DNA of 64,000 bases from NCBI RefSeq assembly GCF_019393635.1, contig NC_057862.1:264444441-264508440 (forward strand), given 5' to 3'. Positions 1-11,938 of the stretch are shown piece after piece. The notes under the pieces were generated by a model. The model saw only the letters and a list, made by a program, of their open reading frames with translations. It had not been told where the DNA came from and searched no databases. The position numbers and the translations under genes are program-made. Within the stretch, counting starts at the first letter, position 1; every line of letters starts with the position of its first letter. The stretch comes from Dromiciops gliroides. Taxonomy: Eukaryota; Chordata; Mammalia; Microbiotheria; Microbiotheriidae.

Positions 1-1497
1 CATATCTAAACAATTGGAAAAATATTAATTACTCATGAGTAGGCAGAGCCAACATAATAAAAATTACAATCTTACCTAAGTTAATTAATTTATTTAGTGT
101 TATACAAAGAAACTATTAAAAATATTTTTATGGAGCTAGAAAAAATAATACCAAAATTTATATGGAAAAGCAAAAGTTCAAGGATATCATGAGAATCAAT
201 GAAAAAATATGAAAAAAGGTGGTCTAGCAGTATCAGATCTCAAACTGTATTATAAAGCAGTAATTATCAAAACAATCTGGTACTGGCTAAGAAATAGAGA
301 GGTAGATTAGTGGAATTAGAACAGATAGAAATTAACACTATAGTAAATGACTATAGTCATCAAGTAGATGATAAACCCAAAGATCCAAGCTTTTGGAAGA
401 AAAACTCATTATTTGGCAAAAACTGCTGGAAACTGGAAAATGGTATGACAGACACTAGGTATTGACCAACATTCATGCCATAGAGTAAAATAGGTCAAAA
501 TGGGTACATTATTTACACAAAAAGGATGACACCATAAGCAAATTAAGAGAATATGGAATCATTTATCTGTCAGATTTATCAGCAGAGGAACAATTTAGGA
601 CCAACAAAGATATAAAGAGTAAAATGAAATGTCAAATATATCATTTTGGTTATATAAAATTAAAAAGCTTTTGTACAAACAAAACGAATGTAATCAAGAT
701 TACAAAGGAAGCAGAAAATGGAAAGAAGTTTTGAAAAAAATATCTCTGATAAAGGCCTCATTTCTCAACTATATAGAGAAATGAGTCAAATTTATAAAAT
801 ATAAATCATTTTCCAATTGATAAATGGTCAAAGGATATGAACAGTCATTTTTAAGATGAAGAAATCAAAGATATCTATAATTATATGAAAAAAAGCTCTA
901 GGGCACTATTGATCAGAGAAATGCAAAATAAAATGACCCTGAATTATTATCTCACACCTATCAGAGTGGGAAATGTTTTAAAAAAGGAAATATTGCATTT
1001 TCTAGGAGATATGGGAAAGCTGGAATGCTAATCCTCTGCTGGTGGAGCTTTGAAAAGATCCAGCCATTCTGGAGAGCAATTTGTAATTATGCCCAAAGGG
1101 CTAGGGAACTGTGTATACCCTTGGATCCAGCAATACCACTGCTAGGTTTATGTCCCAAAGACATCCCCCAAAACAGAAAAAAACCCTGTTTGTACAGAAA
1201 TATTTATAGAAGCTCTTTTTTGTGGTGAATAAGAATTGGAAATCAAAGGAATGCCCATTAATTCAGGAATAGCTAAGCAAGCTGTGGTGGAATATTATTG
1301 TGCTATAAGAAATGACATGGAGGATGACTTCAGAAAGGCCCGTAAAGACATGTATAGTGTATAGTGTGTGTATAGTATGTATAGTGTATAATTGATGTGT
1401 AGTGAAATGGCAGGAACCAAGAGAACACTGTACACAGAAAGCAATATTGTATGATGAAGAACTGTGAATGACTCAATAATATATTGATCCAAGACAA
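1..1497 (+). mobile_element. L1 LINE fragment, ORF2 3' end and 3' UTR
   Basis: Sense-strand remnant of a marsupial L1. The last third of ORF2 can be followed through the typical stretch coding for a WWSFEKIQPFWRAI-like C-terminal segment (about 1037-1085), then into the 3' UTR. It is full of stops and frameshifts, so it is not coding. A short tandem TGTATAGTG expansion sits at about 1350-1397. The element runs off the left edge of the window. Confidence 0.8.
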
Positions 1498-3530
1498 TCT
1501 TTTTTAAAAAATAAAAGTATTTTATTATTTTCCAGTTACATGTAGAGATAGTTTTCAGCATTTGTTTATATAAGATTTCCACTTTCAAATTTTTCTCCCT
1601 TCCTCCCCTCCCTCCCCCCTCCCCTAGACAGCAGGCAATCTGATATAGGATAAGCATACACAACACACACACACATGCACATATATATATATATGTATAC
1701 ATATATATATACACACACATATACACCTATATATGCATACATATACATAACAACATTAAACATATTTCTGCATCAGTCATGCTATAAGAGAAGAATCAGA
1801 GCAATATGGGAAAAACCTCAAAATAGAAAAACAACAGCACCCAAAAACAAAAGAATAGTATGGTTCAATCAGAATCCATATACCACAGTTCTTTTTTTTT
1901 TCTGTATTTGGAGAGCATTTTCCATCATGAGTCCCCTGGGACTTTCTTGTACCATTGTATTGGTACAATACAGTCTATCACAATTGATCAATACATAATG
2001 TTGATCATACTATGTATAATGTTCTTCTGGTTCTGCTCATCTCACTCATCATCATGATGTTCATGCAGGTCCTTCCAGGTTTCTCTGAACTCCTACTTCT
2101 CCTTGTTTCTTACAGCACAATAGAATTCCATTACATTCATATACCACAACTCGTTCAGCCATATGCTCAGCTTATAGCCCTTTGAGCATAATTCCAAATT
2201 GCTCTCCAGATTGTTGGATCAGTTCACAGCTCCACCAACAATGCATTGGTGTTCCAATTTTTCCACAGCTCCAACATTTATTATTTTCCTTTTTTGTCAT
2301 TTTAGCCAGTCTGATAGGTGTCAGGTGGTACCTCAGAGTTGTTTTAATTTGCATCTCTCTAATCAATAGTGACTTAGAGCATTTTTTCATATGGGAATAG
2401 ATAACTTTGATTTCTTCATCAGAAAACTGCCTGTTCATATCCTTTGACCATTTTGGTTAGTTTCTTATTGATGTGGTTGATTATGTTAATAGTTTTCCTA
2501 ATGTTGAACCAGCACTGCATTCCTGGTATAAATCCCACCTGGTGGTCATAGTGTATTATCCTGGTGATCACTTACTTTAATCTCCTTGCTAATGTCTTAT
2601 TTAAGATTTTATTCATTAGGGAAATTGGTCTGTAATTTTCTATCTCTGTTTTTTCTCTGCCTGTTTTTGGTTATCACCACCATATTTGTGTCATAAAATG
2701 AATTTGTTAGAACTCCACCTATTTTTCCAAATAATCTGTATAATATTGCAATTAATTGTTCTTTAAATGTTTGGTAGAATTCACCTGTAAACCCATCTGG
2801 CCCTGGAGATTTTTTCTTAGGGAGTTCATTAATGGATTGTTCAATTTCTTTTTCTAATATGGGCTTATTTAAGGTTTTTATTTCCTCTTCATTTAACCTA
2901 GGCAGTTTGTATTTTTGTAAATATTTATCCATTTCATTTAGATTGTCAAAGTTATTGCATACAGTTGTGCAAAATAATTCCTAATTATTGATTTAGTTTC
3001 CACTTCATTGGTGGTAACATTATCCCTTTCATTTTTGATACTGGTAATTTGGTTTTCATCTTTCTTTTTTTTAATCAAATTAACCAATATTTTATCTGTT
3101 TTATTGGTTTTTTTCATAAAACCAGCTCTTAGTTTTATTGATTAATTCTATAGTTTTCTTGCTTTCAATTTATTAATTTCTCCTTTAATTTTCAGGATTT
3201 CTAGTTTAGTATCTAATTGGGGATTTCTAATTTGTTCTTTTTCATTTCTCTCCCCATATTTTCTTCTACCTCTCTCAATTGACTTTGGGAATCCTTTTTG
3301 AGGTCTCTTCCCATTTTTTTCTTCTAGCTCTCTCAATGATTTTTAAAATCCTTTTTGAGCTCTTCTAAGGCTTTTTGTTCTTGAGAACAATTCTTCTTCC
3401 CTCTTGTGGCTTCACATGTAGGCAATTTGAGAGTATTGTCCTCATCTGAGTTTGTGTTTGTATCTGTTGATACAGAAGCTCTCAATGGTGAGAGCTCTTT
3501 TCTGTTTCTTACTCATACTGCACTTGGCTC
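1498..3530 (-). mobile_element. L1 LINE, internally deleted, with microsatellite in 3' UTR
   Basis: Minus-strand L1 whose 3' end is at the left (TTACATGTA-containing tail at about 1535). It shows ORF2 C-terminal (2438-2172) and RT N-terminal (2932-2609, with the [19 protein letters not shown] motif) fragments. At 3336-3148 and beyond it passes into ORF1-like lysine/glutamate-rich coiled-coil sequence. The middle of ORF2 is missing. An (AC)n/(AT)n microsatellite lies in the 3' UTR at about 1655-1750. Confidence 0.75.
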
Positions 3531-4030
3531 CCAATCCAAGACAATCATAAGAGAATAATGATGAAACATACTATTTCACCTCCAAAGAAAGAATTTATAT
3601 TGATGGAACATTCTGAAGCATGCTATTTTTCATTTTCTGTCTTTTTTTTTTGTTTAATCAAGGTTTCTTGTTCAAAATGACAAATATGGTAATGCTTTAC
3701 ATAATCACACATGTATAACCCATATCTGATTGCTTGCTGCCTTAGAGAGAGGGGAGGAAGGAAGGAGGGATAAAAATTGCAACCCAAATTATAAATAAAA
3801 TTATTTATTATATTAAAACATTTACATGACAAAAAAGAATCACGTGGGCAGGATCAAAAATAGCAGAAAATACATTGGTCATCTCTTGAGAGAAAACCCA
3901 AAATGAAAACTTCCAAGAATGTTTAGTCACAGTGTAGAACTTCCAGATGAAGGAAAACATCCTACAAGTCATTAGAAGGATGCAAATACTCACAAAACCA
4001 GATCACAAATATTTAGCAGCCACCACTACA
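3531..4030 (+). mobile_element. LINE tail and L1 ORF1-derived fragment
   Basis: About 3540-3830 resembles a LINE 3' end, with an A/T-rich tail and AATAAA-like runs. About 3835-4030 resembles the part of L1 ORF1 also seen at about 30840-31010 and 59990-60130. Both are non-coding and strongly diverged. Confidence 0.45.
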
Positions 4031-4427
4031 AGATGTGTAAAGTTGTTTTAATTTACATTAAAATATTTTCTAAAGTGCATTTGTACCAACGCATTCCCAA
4101 TTGAGAAATGGTTTCCAGATATAGAAATTAAAGCTTTCTCTAGTCATATAACATATTCTCAATCATTAATCAGAGAAATGCAAATTAAAAGTACTCTGAG
4201 GTACCACCTTACACCCATCAGATTGGCTAAGACAAAAAAAAAATGATAAATATTTGAGAAGATTTGGGGAAATTGGTACACTAATACATTGTTAGTGGAA
4301 GTCGTGAATTGATTCAACCATTCTGGAGAGTAATTTGGAGCTATGCTCAAAAGACTATGGGGCTGTGCATTTGACCTAGCAATACCACTCCTTGGTCCTA
4401 TATTGCAAAGAGATCAAAAAAGGGGAA

Positions 4428-4584
4428 AGGGGGCAGCTAGGTGGCGCAGTGGATAGAGCACCAGCCCTGGAGTCAGGTGTACCTGAGTTCAAATCCGGCC
4501 TCAGACACTTAACACTTACTAGCTGTGTGACTCTGGGCAAGTCACTTAACCCCAATTGCCTCACTAAATTAAAAAAAAAGGGGG
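4428..4584 (+). mobile_element. tRNA-derived SINE inside L1
   Basis: Begins GGGGGCAGCTAGGTGGCGCA, has a box-B-like GTTCAAATCC core and ends in an A-rich tail. This is the common marsupial SINE of the window. Flanking A/G-rich sequence (AAAAGGGG-like on both sides) is consistent with a target-site duplication. Confidence 0.85.
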
Positions 4585-5081
4585 GGGAAGGAATCTGCAT
4601 GTACAGGAATATTGATAGGTGCTCTTTTATGGTGGCAAAGAATTGGAAATTGAGGGGATGCCCATCAATTGGGGAATGGCTGAACAAGTTGTGTGGTATA
4701 TGAATGTAACGGAAATACTATTGTCCTACAAGAAATGATGAGTAGATAGATTTCAGAAAAACCTGGAAAAGCCTTACATGAACTGATATTGAACGGTGAG
4801 CAGACCAGGAGGAACATTGTACATAGTAACAGCAACACTGTATGATAATTATCTGTGAAAGTCTTAGCTCTTCTCAGCAAAACAATGACCCAAGATAATT
4901 CCAAAAGACTCATGATGCAAAATACTCTTTCCATCAGAGCAAGAATTATGGAGTCTGAATGTAGATAGATGGAAGCATACTATTTTTACTTTTTTTGTTA
5001 TTTTTTCCCTTGTTCTCATGGTTTTTCCCTTTTGTTCTGATTCTTCTGTCATAACATGATTAATGTTAAAATATATTAAGA

Positions 5082-5240
5082 AGGGGCAGCTAGGTGCACA
5101 GTGGATAGAGCACTGGCCCTGGAGTCAGGAGTACCTGAGTTCAAATCCGGCTTCAGACACTTAACACTTACTAGCTGTGTGACCCTGGGAAAGTCGCTTA
5201 ACCCCAATTGCCTCACTAAAAAAAGAAAAAAAAGAAAATA
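5082..5240 (+). mobile_element. tRNA-derived SINE inside L1 3' UTR
   Basis: Second copy of the same SINE family, with a small deletion in the head (CTAGGTGCACAGTGG instead of CTAGGTGGCGCAGTGG). It ends in an A/G-rich tail and then L1 3' UTR resumes. Confidence 0.85.
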
Positions 5241-5724
5241 TTTAACAATTATACTGTTTAACCTGTATCACATCACTGCTGTCTTATGAGGGAAGGAAGG
5301 GACAGAGAATATTTGGAAATTAATATCTTACAAAAATGAATGTTGAAAACAATCTTTACATGTAATTGGATAAATAAAATAAAATAAATAAAATAAACAA
5401 AAAAGATCCATGTGTGAAACCTGCTCTCAGTTGAAACTTTCAGAGTCATTTTAATCAGACCTATTCTTCTAAAATATTTAATTACCAAGGATTAAAAGGA
5501 CAGCATATTAGAAATCATTTGCTTTGGTTTGAAGACATAAATGATACAATCCCTATTCTCAAAATTGCTTATATTGTTTGTGGGAAAATATACACATAAA
5601 TATATACATATTATATACATAGTACATAAAAGTAGATGGAAGGTAACTCTGGATGGAAGAGTATCTCAAATGGAAGGAAAGAGGAAAAGTTTTATGTAAA
5701 GGATGGCCCTTGAGATGAACTTTG

Positions 5725-6286
5725 TGAGGGACAAAATTTGATATAAGGAGCGTTATTTGGGTGAGTCACCTTAATATTGGGGTTCCAGAAATATGAGGGT
5801 CCTTTAAGGTGTGCCCTTCCCTCTGAACTGCCCAGGCCAATAAGAAAGGAGTGTTAGTTCACAAAAGGATCAGATTTTATTACTTGGGAATTAATTAAAC
5901 AACAAAAGTGAAACTAATAAAAATCAAAGATAAGGAAATAGGAAAATAGAAATACAGATAAATATTATTAACTCTAAAACTTCGCCTATGCAATCCCCAG
6001 ACCGTTTTCCAATTAAGCCAGTTCAAAGGAATTTAGGGTTTTCCGTCATTAACTCACCAAACACCTGAACAGCCCGCCAGACTGAGAACCAACACGTGCC
6101 ACCAGGACAGCAGTTGCCACACAGAGAGAGTGCACTAATGTTCCAGAAGTGACTAGAGAGCTAGTGTTCCAGAGGTGACTCCAGAGCTAGTGCCCTCTAA
6201 CCTCCCTTCAGGGAGCGTTCAATTTTTTCTCCCCCAAAGGAGAGGTCCTTCAAAAGCTGCCTGTACCACAAATAATTTTTACCACA
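5725..6286 (-). mobile_element. Solo LTR with 5-bp target duplication
   Basis: The sequence starts TGAGGGAC and ends TACCACA, and is flanked by a perfect CTTTG duplication (5720-5724 and 6287-6291). Read on the minus strand it begins TGTGGTAAAAA and carries an AATAAA signal. It resembles the LTR at 34539, so the two belong to one family. It interrupts duplicon A only, so it landed after the VH duplication. Confidence 0.85.
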
Positions 6287-8093
6287 CTTTGAAGGAATCA
6301 AAGAATAAAAGAAGTGTAGATTAGGAGGAATAGTGTTCCAGGGATAGCGACAGCCATTGTAAGGACATGGAAACCAGAGAATGAGTGCATGTGGAGGGAA
6401 TAGAAGGGGCACTAGTTTTACTTCACTCTTGAGTTCAATGAGAAGGTTAGAATATCATAAAGTTTGCAAAGATAAGTTGGGAGTAGTTTAAGAAAAAAAC
6501 TTAACAAGAAAGATTAAAGCTTAATATTAGATCTTAGAGCTGATGAATTGCATTTATCAGAACTCCCTTGAGTTATGAACATCATCAGAAATCCTTTGCA
6601 GTGACAGAAATTGATGATATACTAAGGGTGTCAAGCTGACCCAGGTTTCTTATTTGGGATAGTGGATCATTTCCTCTCTACAGATGTTTGGGGATAATGG
6701 ATAGCTAAACGGACACTCTTACCTGCGGAGAATTGCCTTCCTCAAGTTAATTGGGGGTTTATGACTTGTCAACAAGCACTTTTTGTCTTCCATAGCCATC
6801 CTGTCTTGCCTCCCCCAAATATCGGTGGTGTCCTGGACTCCCTAGGACAATATTCTTATCTGTTGAAATCCCATAATTCATATCTTTCTCATAAATGTTT
6901 GCTTTCAAATTTGAGCTATAAAACAGATTTGTATTGTGTTAATTGAACTAAAAAATCCTGTAAATCAATGAGCCAGGGAGTTTATCAGTTCAGACCTGGC
7001 TATTCCAAGGACTACACAGGCTCTCCCTCCAAATCGCTTCAATACTGTTCTAAACCTCATTGGAATCTCTTTAGAGAGGTTTCCCATGCAAGTGATGAAA
7101 CCGAGTAGCTGAGAAGAATACAGCATAAGTGCATGTCTTTGTAACTGTGATTCATTTTGCTTATGTTTTTGTGAGGGTCAGGTTTCAGGTTAACAGCTAG
7201 AAGCTGGGGTTCATTAAGTATGGTAGTGCTATGGACAGAGACAAGTTTGGCAGCCAAATGAAAAGAGGAATGGAAAAGTGTACAACCAAAGGTGACCAGA
7301 GTGAAAAGGTTAGAAAGTAGATTACAAAGGGTTGAGAAGTACCTTAAGGAAGGTATCAAGTTCATGTTTTTCCCATGAATTAGAGAAAAGATTTGGAAAG
7401 ATAGCTTGAAGACAATGTCAGAGAGGCTTTTTAGGCTTGGGAAACCAAGATATATTTTATAGGAACAGAGATTTAACTGTATTCCATAAATTGTTTGAAT
7501 TGTTCTTTTCCTGTAGGTTACATCGAAATGACAGGACAATGCAAATGTAAGGCCCGTATCAGAGGAGGAAACCACAGAGAGACAAACTGACCCAGCTCAG
7601 GCTTTATCATATACAAAACTTAACAATCTCAAAAGCTGACTAGAGAATAATTTATATTTTTGCCAGCATTCTGATGGTCCCTGATAAGAACTGCCTTTTC
7701 CTATGAGTAAAGAATTAATATAGCCAGAAAACGTTTCTCTCTCCTGACCTCACAGTGTACAGTAGGTGGCAGCAGACTTGGTTGCTCTGGGAAGGAGATA
7801 CCTACAGCTTGAGACTCACCCTACATACTCCCGAAGAAATACATATTCACCAGAGGATATTGTGTCAATGTCTTATCATGTACAATGAGTCTTTCTGAGA
7901 AAACAAAAACAACGACATGGGGCTTTTTAGAGAAGGATCCAGGAGTTTCTGTGGGCTTTACTGTGTCCTGTACATTTTGTGACTCAATTCCTCCACTTCA
8001 AAGAAAGATATGGTATGCCTGTAGTATGGGTATGCTGGTAAGTTTTTAACAACTAGTTATCCAGGAGGAAAAATGTATGCATGATGCCCTTTT

Positions 8094-8240
8094 GTTTTGT
8101 TTTTGTGGGGCAATGGGGGTTAAGTGACTTGCCCAGGGTCACACAGCTGGTAAGGTCAAGTGTCTGAGGCCAGATTTGAACTCAGGTACTCCTGAATCCA
8201 GGGCTGGTGCTTTATCCACTGCGCCACCTAGCCGCCCCCC
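8094..8240 (-). mobile_element. SINE specific to VH duplicon A
   Basis: Reverse-oriented tRNA-derived SINE flanked by an imperfect 14-bp duplication, CATGATGCCCTTTT (8080-8093) and CATGATACACTTTT (8241-8254). The equivalent site in duplicon B (about 42590) is empty. Confidence 0.85.
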
Positions 8241-8785
8241 CATGATACACTTTTAATGTTTATCAACCTCATTAATATATTCTCTGCCAACAGGTCATAT
8301 CCTGGATATAAGGGACTATGAATTAATTATTATTGATTATGATTAATAAACCACATGAAGTATTGTTCCAAAGAGAAGTAGCAAAAAAATAGCCCCATAA
8401 GCAAGCAGAGGTGCCTAAGAGTAGGCTCAGAAATTCCCCCTCCCCTCTCCCCCTCCTCCCAAAGATTCCTAAGGGAGATTCAATCTCTGCTGATTAAAAA
8501 TGACAAAGACTTAGGGTGTCTTCTTATTATAAATGTCACTGGATAAGCTGGGGAAATATCAGGAACAGAAAAAAAAACCTAATGAGCATTCTTGTGGTAT
8601 TGAGAGTAAATTAGAGTGGAGAAGGAGAGACAATGAGTCTTTATCATGGTATTTGGATTCTGTGTCACTAACCTTGCCCAGGGTTTTAGAATAAATTCTA
8701 GGGGAAACTTCTCTCTGCAGCTCAGGGAGGGGACTCATCACAGCAGGAGACAGTTGCTCTTCCTCACACTAACACAGAGAAAGAC

Positions 8786-8819
8786 ATGCAAATTGGGCTC
8801 CTCCCTCTAGGGATAAAAA
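8786..8819 (+). promoter_or_regulatory. VH promoter: octamer and TATA-like box
   Basis: A perfect Ig octamer ATGCAAAT is at 8786-8793, followed by a TATA-like GATAAAAA at 8812-8819, about 95 bp before the leader ATG. This is the normal arrangement for B-cell-specific Oct-factor-driven VH promoters. The same block is conserved in the second VH gene. Confidence 0.9.
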
Positions 8820-8912
8820 CCAGCACAAAACCTGTGTCTGCAGCTCTGGGAGAGGAGCTTTTCCTTTGTGTGGCCTTTCTCTCCCAAGGACTGATACTGT
8901 AGAGCTTGAACA

Positions 8913-9349
8913 ATGGGTTTTGGACTGAATGGAATTTTCATTCTGACTCTTTTACAAGGTAGTTTTGTCTTTTGTTTGCTTTTGTCTAAGGAAACACTCT
9001 GTGAAGTGATATATTTATGATTTAATGATTCTTTGTTTGCAGGTGTCCATTGTGAAGTTCAACTGGTAGAGTCTGGGGGTGATGTGAAACAGCCTGGAGG
9101 ATCTCTTAGACTTTCCTGCAAAGCTTCTGGATTCACCTTCAGCAGCTATGGCATGAACTGGGTCCGCCAGGCTCCAGGGAAGGGGCTGGAGTGGATCTCA
9201 TACATTAGTAGTGATGGAGGTAGCACATACTATGCAGACTCTGTGAAAGGCCGATTCACCATCTCCAGGGACAACAGCAACAGCATGCTGCACCTGCGAA
9301 TGAATTCCCTTAAAGCTGAGGACACAGCCATGTATTACTGTGCAGGAGA
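8913..9349 (+). CDS. IGHV: Immunoglobulin heavy-chain variable gene segment 1 (clan III/VH3-like)
   Basis: Germline VH segment that supplies the variable domain of the antibody heavy chain after V(D)J joining. Leader exon 8913-8958 starts [15 protein letters not shown] and splices at a GT donor. The 84-bp intron ends ...TTTGCAG. V exon 9043-9349 completes the leader (GVHC), and the mature domain starts at 9054 with EVQLVESGG. Cys22 (RLSCKAS), Trp36 ([13 protein letters not shown]) and the second cysteine (DTAMYYC) are all present, with no stop or frameshift. CDR1 is about SSYGMN and CDR2 about [17 protein letters not shown]. It reads CAG before the RSS. The upstream in-frame ATG at 9033 lies in the intron and is not the start. 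It looks functional; expression cannot be judged here. Confidence 0.95.
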
Positions 9350-9387
9350 CACAGTGAGAGAAAGGAGCATGGAACCAGACATAAATC
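9350..9387 (+). promoter_or_regulatory. V(D)J recombination signal (23-RSS class) of VH 1
   Basis: A perfect heptamer CACAGTG at 9350-9356 is followed by a 22-bp spacer and nonamer-like ACATAAATC at 9379-9387 (7 of 9 to ACAAAAACC). A 23-bp spacer would give a much poorer nonamer. RAG1/RAG2 would cut at 9349/9350. Confidence 0.9.
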
Positions 9388-9821
9388 TCCTCATTCAGAC
9401 GGGCCATGTGGAAAATGACTAGAGAGGGAACTCAAGAACACTGAGCACAAGGAGACCCCTTATAATAAGAAGTGAACAATGAAGTTAAAACATCCTTCAG
9501 GGTCTGTTGTTTCTTCCCATCTCTCTGTGAATTCTCAGATCCCATTCATCCATCCATCCATGCATCCCTCTTTCTCTCATCTATGTATGTATGCATGTGC
9601 CTGTCTAATCTCCTTTGTGTACCTGAGAAACTTTCCTGTTTCTAATGTCCATAGGCACAGAGAGATGTGTTCTTTTAATGGTTTACATGTTTTGTACATG
9701 GGCACTAATTTTTCTGAAGTTGTCGAACATGAGGCAAATCAGGAATTATTAAACATTTAATGTGTGTATCCTATAGCATTTTCACTGAGCATGTGGAAAA
9801 TATACGTGCTGGTAGGTACCT

Positions 9822-9925
9822 CCTCTCTGTCTCTGTTTCTGTCTTTGTCTCTGTCTCTCTGTCTCTGTCTGTCTGTCTGTCTCTCTCTCTATATATATAT
9901 ATACATACATGCACACACACACATA
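9822..9925. repeat. Microsatellite (TCTG/TCTC)n-(TA)n-(CA)n
   Basis: Compound simple repeat in the VH 3' flank. A shorter TCTC/TGTC tract lies at the same place downstream of VH 2 (about 44440-44505), so the repeat predates the duplication. Confidence 0.9.
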
Positions 9926-9946
9926 TGTAAAGGGATATATATTCCT

Positions 9947-10650
9947 TTTTTATGGGCCTGCAGTATCTCAGAAGTTTTCTGGGGGAAATCAGGGAACCTT
10001 CTCCTTTGAGAAGTTAAACCAAAGGACAGACACACCTAAAAAGATAAGGGGCATCCTTAAGGGACTGAGTTAACTCCAGGACCACCACCCTTCATTCCAG
10101 TTTCCCCCACCCCTCAGGAAGATAAGACTAGGTGTGGCTGCTGCCTGAGTCCAGGGGGACAGAGATAACTGGAGGGATCAGAGCTGCCTCTCACCCAACT
10201 TCCCCCAGCCACCACCAGTGGGGGTGAATCCTCCCTTAGGTGATAACCCCCAATAAGGGAACTTTCCACAGTCACATGATCACCTCATCGGTCCCTCCAC
10301 CATTGGTCCTCTATAAAAGTATTTGCCTTTCTCCTGCTAGAGGAGCTAGGTATCTCAGAGAACCATGTCTCTGTGCCATGCTATCTCTCCACGAGAAAAG
10401 ACTTTTCTCTTGGTTTCCTTTCTCTAGCACCTAAATAAAATATTATGTTATTCTAATTGGATTTGTGTGTGAGACTATGTAATTCTTTTTTATCATAAAA
10501 GTATTTTATTGTTTTCAAGTTACATGTAAAGACACTTTTCACGTTTTTTTTCATAAGATTTTTAGTTCCAAATTTTTCTCCCTCCCTTCCCTCCCCCTTC
10601 CCCAAGGTGTAATTCTTTAAAGAGGAATTCCTAAGGACTTCTAATGATGT
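9947..10650 (+). mobile_element. LTR of family A, split by an L1 end
   Basis: An LTR-like unit with TATAAAAG (about 10312), a downstream ACCTAAATAAAATA polyadenylation region and a GAGGAATTCCTAAGGAC-type U5. Related copies are at 13528 (+), 14856-15473 (-), 25595-25740 (+), 47102 (+) and 63745 (-). A minus-strand L1 3' end (about 10482-10605) sits inside it between TGTAATTCTTT repeats. The U5 end is truncated. Confidence 0.7.
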
Positions 10651-10742
10651 AGGAAGCAAAGAAAACCCCAAGACCCAAGTTCTGATACAGATATTAGCTC
10701 TGAAAGGGAGTTAGGTCCCAGTTAATGGATTACTTATGTTAG

Positions 10743-10935
10743 TGTAACGATTGGAATGACGCCACCTGCTGGAGACTTGCTGTAGAAGAGCTCTGCCCAT
10801 GAGGTGAAGGTCTTTGAGGGCAAGACCATGAGTCTTTTCTTTGGTGTCAGTAAGTGACGTTTGCTTGTGGGAGGAAGAAGGGGGAGCCTGGGGGCTCTGA
10901 CACATGCTTTTTTGTGAGGACTCTGTTCTATTTTG
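10743..10935 (+). mobile_element. Partial LTR of family B
   Basis: Starts TGTAACGATTGGAATGACG and matches, in opposite orientation, the complete LTR at 43919-44293 in the VH 2 flank. Similarity stops near 10935, where another LTR family begins. Confidence 0.6.
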
Positions 10936-11335
10936 AAACTAGCCACCGGGATCGGTAAGAGACATGCACAGAAAAGGCCAAATTTGTCCCCAGATTCACC
11001 TTATGACGTGTAAACCCCCAAAACACACCTCCACTGAAGAAGGTACCTGCCTCCGGGGTTGGCTTAGGACCCCCAGGAACTCCAAATTAGGATAAGCCCT
11101 CTCTTGTAATTCCCCAAGGTGGAGATTATTATAATGAGACTGATAATCAATTTATCCATACTATAAATATAACTGTCTTTCCTTTCCTTATTTGAGAGAT
11201 ACCTTTCCAATATTCTGGTTCTCTCCCTGTGGTCACCCACAGTATTGCAATAAAACTTAGGAAACTGAGTCACTGAGTCTTGTAATTCTTTTGGGATGAC
11301 TCACAATCAATTGGACCCCAAATTTCCATCCCATA
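10936..11335 (+). mobile_element. LTR-like fragment, family C
   Basis: Shares a long block with about 30050-30405: TTCACCTTATGAC, a run of AAACCCCCAAAACACACC, ATAAATATAAC, TGCAATAAAACTTAGGAAAC and ACTGAGTCACTGAGTCT. The TATA- and polyadenylation-like signals and recurrence suggest an LTR. Borders are not resolved. Confidence 0.5.
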
Positions 11336-11375
11336 TCACTACTACCCCAACACTCCTACCCCCCACCATTTCCCC

Positions 11376-11409
11376 CATAACACTCTCTCTCTCTCCCTCT
11401 CTCTCTCCA

Positions 11410-11484
<75 letters not shown>
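11376..11484. repeat. Microsatellite (CT)n-(TA)n
   Basis: A long CT tract passes directly into a (TA)n tract. No coding meaning. Confidence 0.95.
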
Positions 11485-11488
<4 letters not shown>

Positions 11489-11749
11489 AAAGTATATATA
11501 TTCATATATATGTAAAACCACAATTTACTGAGAAAAGACTGATCCTCACCTATTCCCCATTCCCAGGCCAATGAATCACCTGGGGCTAACCAATGTTTGT
11601 CAATTCCAGACTCTTGATTTGTTTAATGGATCTCTCCCAAACAAACTACCCCTTCCCAAGGGTTCCCAAGCTTACTTACTGGATTTTAGGTTATTATGAA
11701 AAAAGGTTCATTTACATTAAGTAGTTTCTCTCTGTGACAAACTTACTTT

Positions 11750-11938
11750 TCCCCAGGGCAGTCTCATAGCTCCCTCTGTTTCTGTTAACCCATATAAAAC
11801 CTTGTTCTCAGTCCCTATCTTTGGGTATTCCTAGCAATCTTGCATGGTAATACTTTGAGATTTAGCTCCTCTGCCCTAATTAAAGGCCTTATTTCTCCTA
11901 TATTGATTGTTTCATTAATTTTCAGGTTGACATACAGG
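11750..11938 (+). mobile_element. LTR-like fragment, family D
   Basis: Nearly the same sequence occurs at 13905-14072. Both carry CATATAAA, AGTCCCTATCTTTGGGTATT, a CAATTAAAG- or CTAATTAAAG-type polyadenylation region and end CAGGTTGAC. This is probably the R-U5 part of an LTR. The 650 bp after this copy holds no recognisable gene. Confidence 0.5.

Larger units (their letters stand above)
4040..5402 (+). mobile_element. L1 LINE 3' end split by two SINEs
   Basis: Sense L1 sequence covers the ORF2 C-terminus and 3' UTR and ends in a TTACATGTAATTGGATAAAT-type tail with an ATAAA-rich run near 5370-5400. Two tRNA-derived SINEs interrupt it, and the L1 resumes in register after each. Only broken frames are present. 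Confidence 0.75.
5530..9760 (+). repeat. VH duplicon, copy A
   Basis: This block is homologous to about 41190-44690. It carries the same order: MIR/LINE-like left flank, shared unique sequence, octamer promoter, VH gene, RSS and 3' flank with microsatellite. Copy A has a solo LTR at 5725-6286 and a SINE at 8094-8240 that copy B lacks. The stretch 6290-8780 apart from the SINE is shared, non-coding DNA in which I see no other gene. Confidence 0.85.

Noticed and set aside
4428..4500. tRNA gene suggested by A/B-box-like sequence
   Set aside because: Repeated many times with target duplications and A tails, so it is a tRNA-derived SINE and not a tRNA gene.
9033..9422. 129-residue frame starting in the VH 1 intron and running past the RSS
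   Set aside because: The ATG at 9033 is intronic, and everything after 9349 is RSS and flank. The real gene uses the leader exon at 8913. The same holds for the frame from 43527.
9540..9570. CRISPR-like or iteron-like short repeats (CATC units)
   Set aside because: Plain tetranucleotide repeat with no spacers; eukaryotic context.
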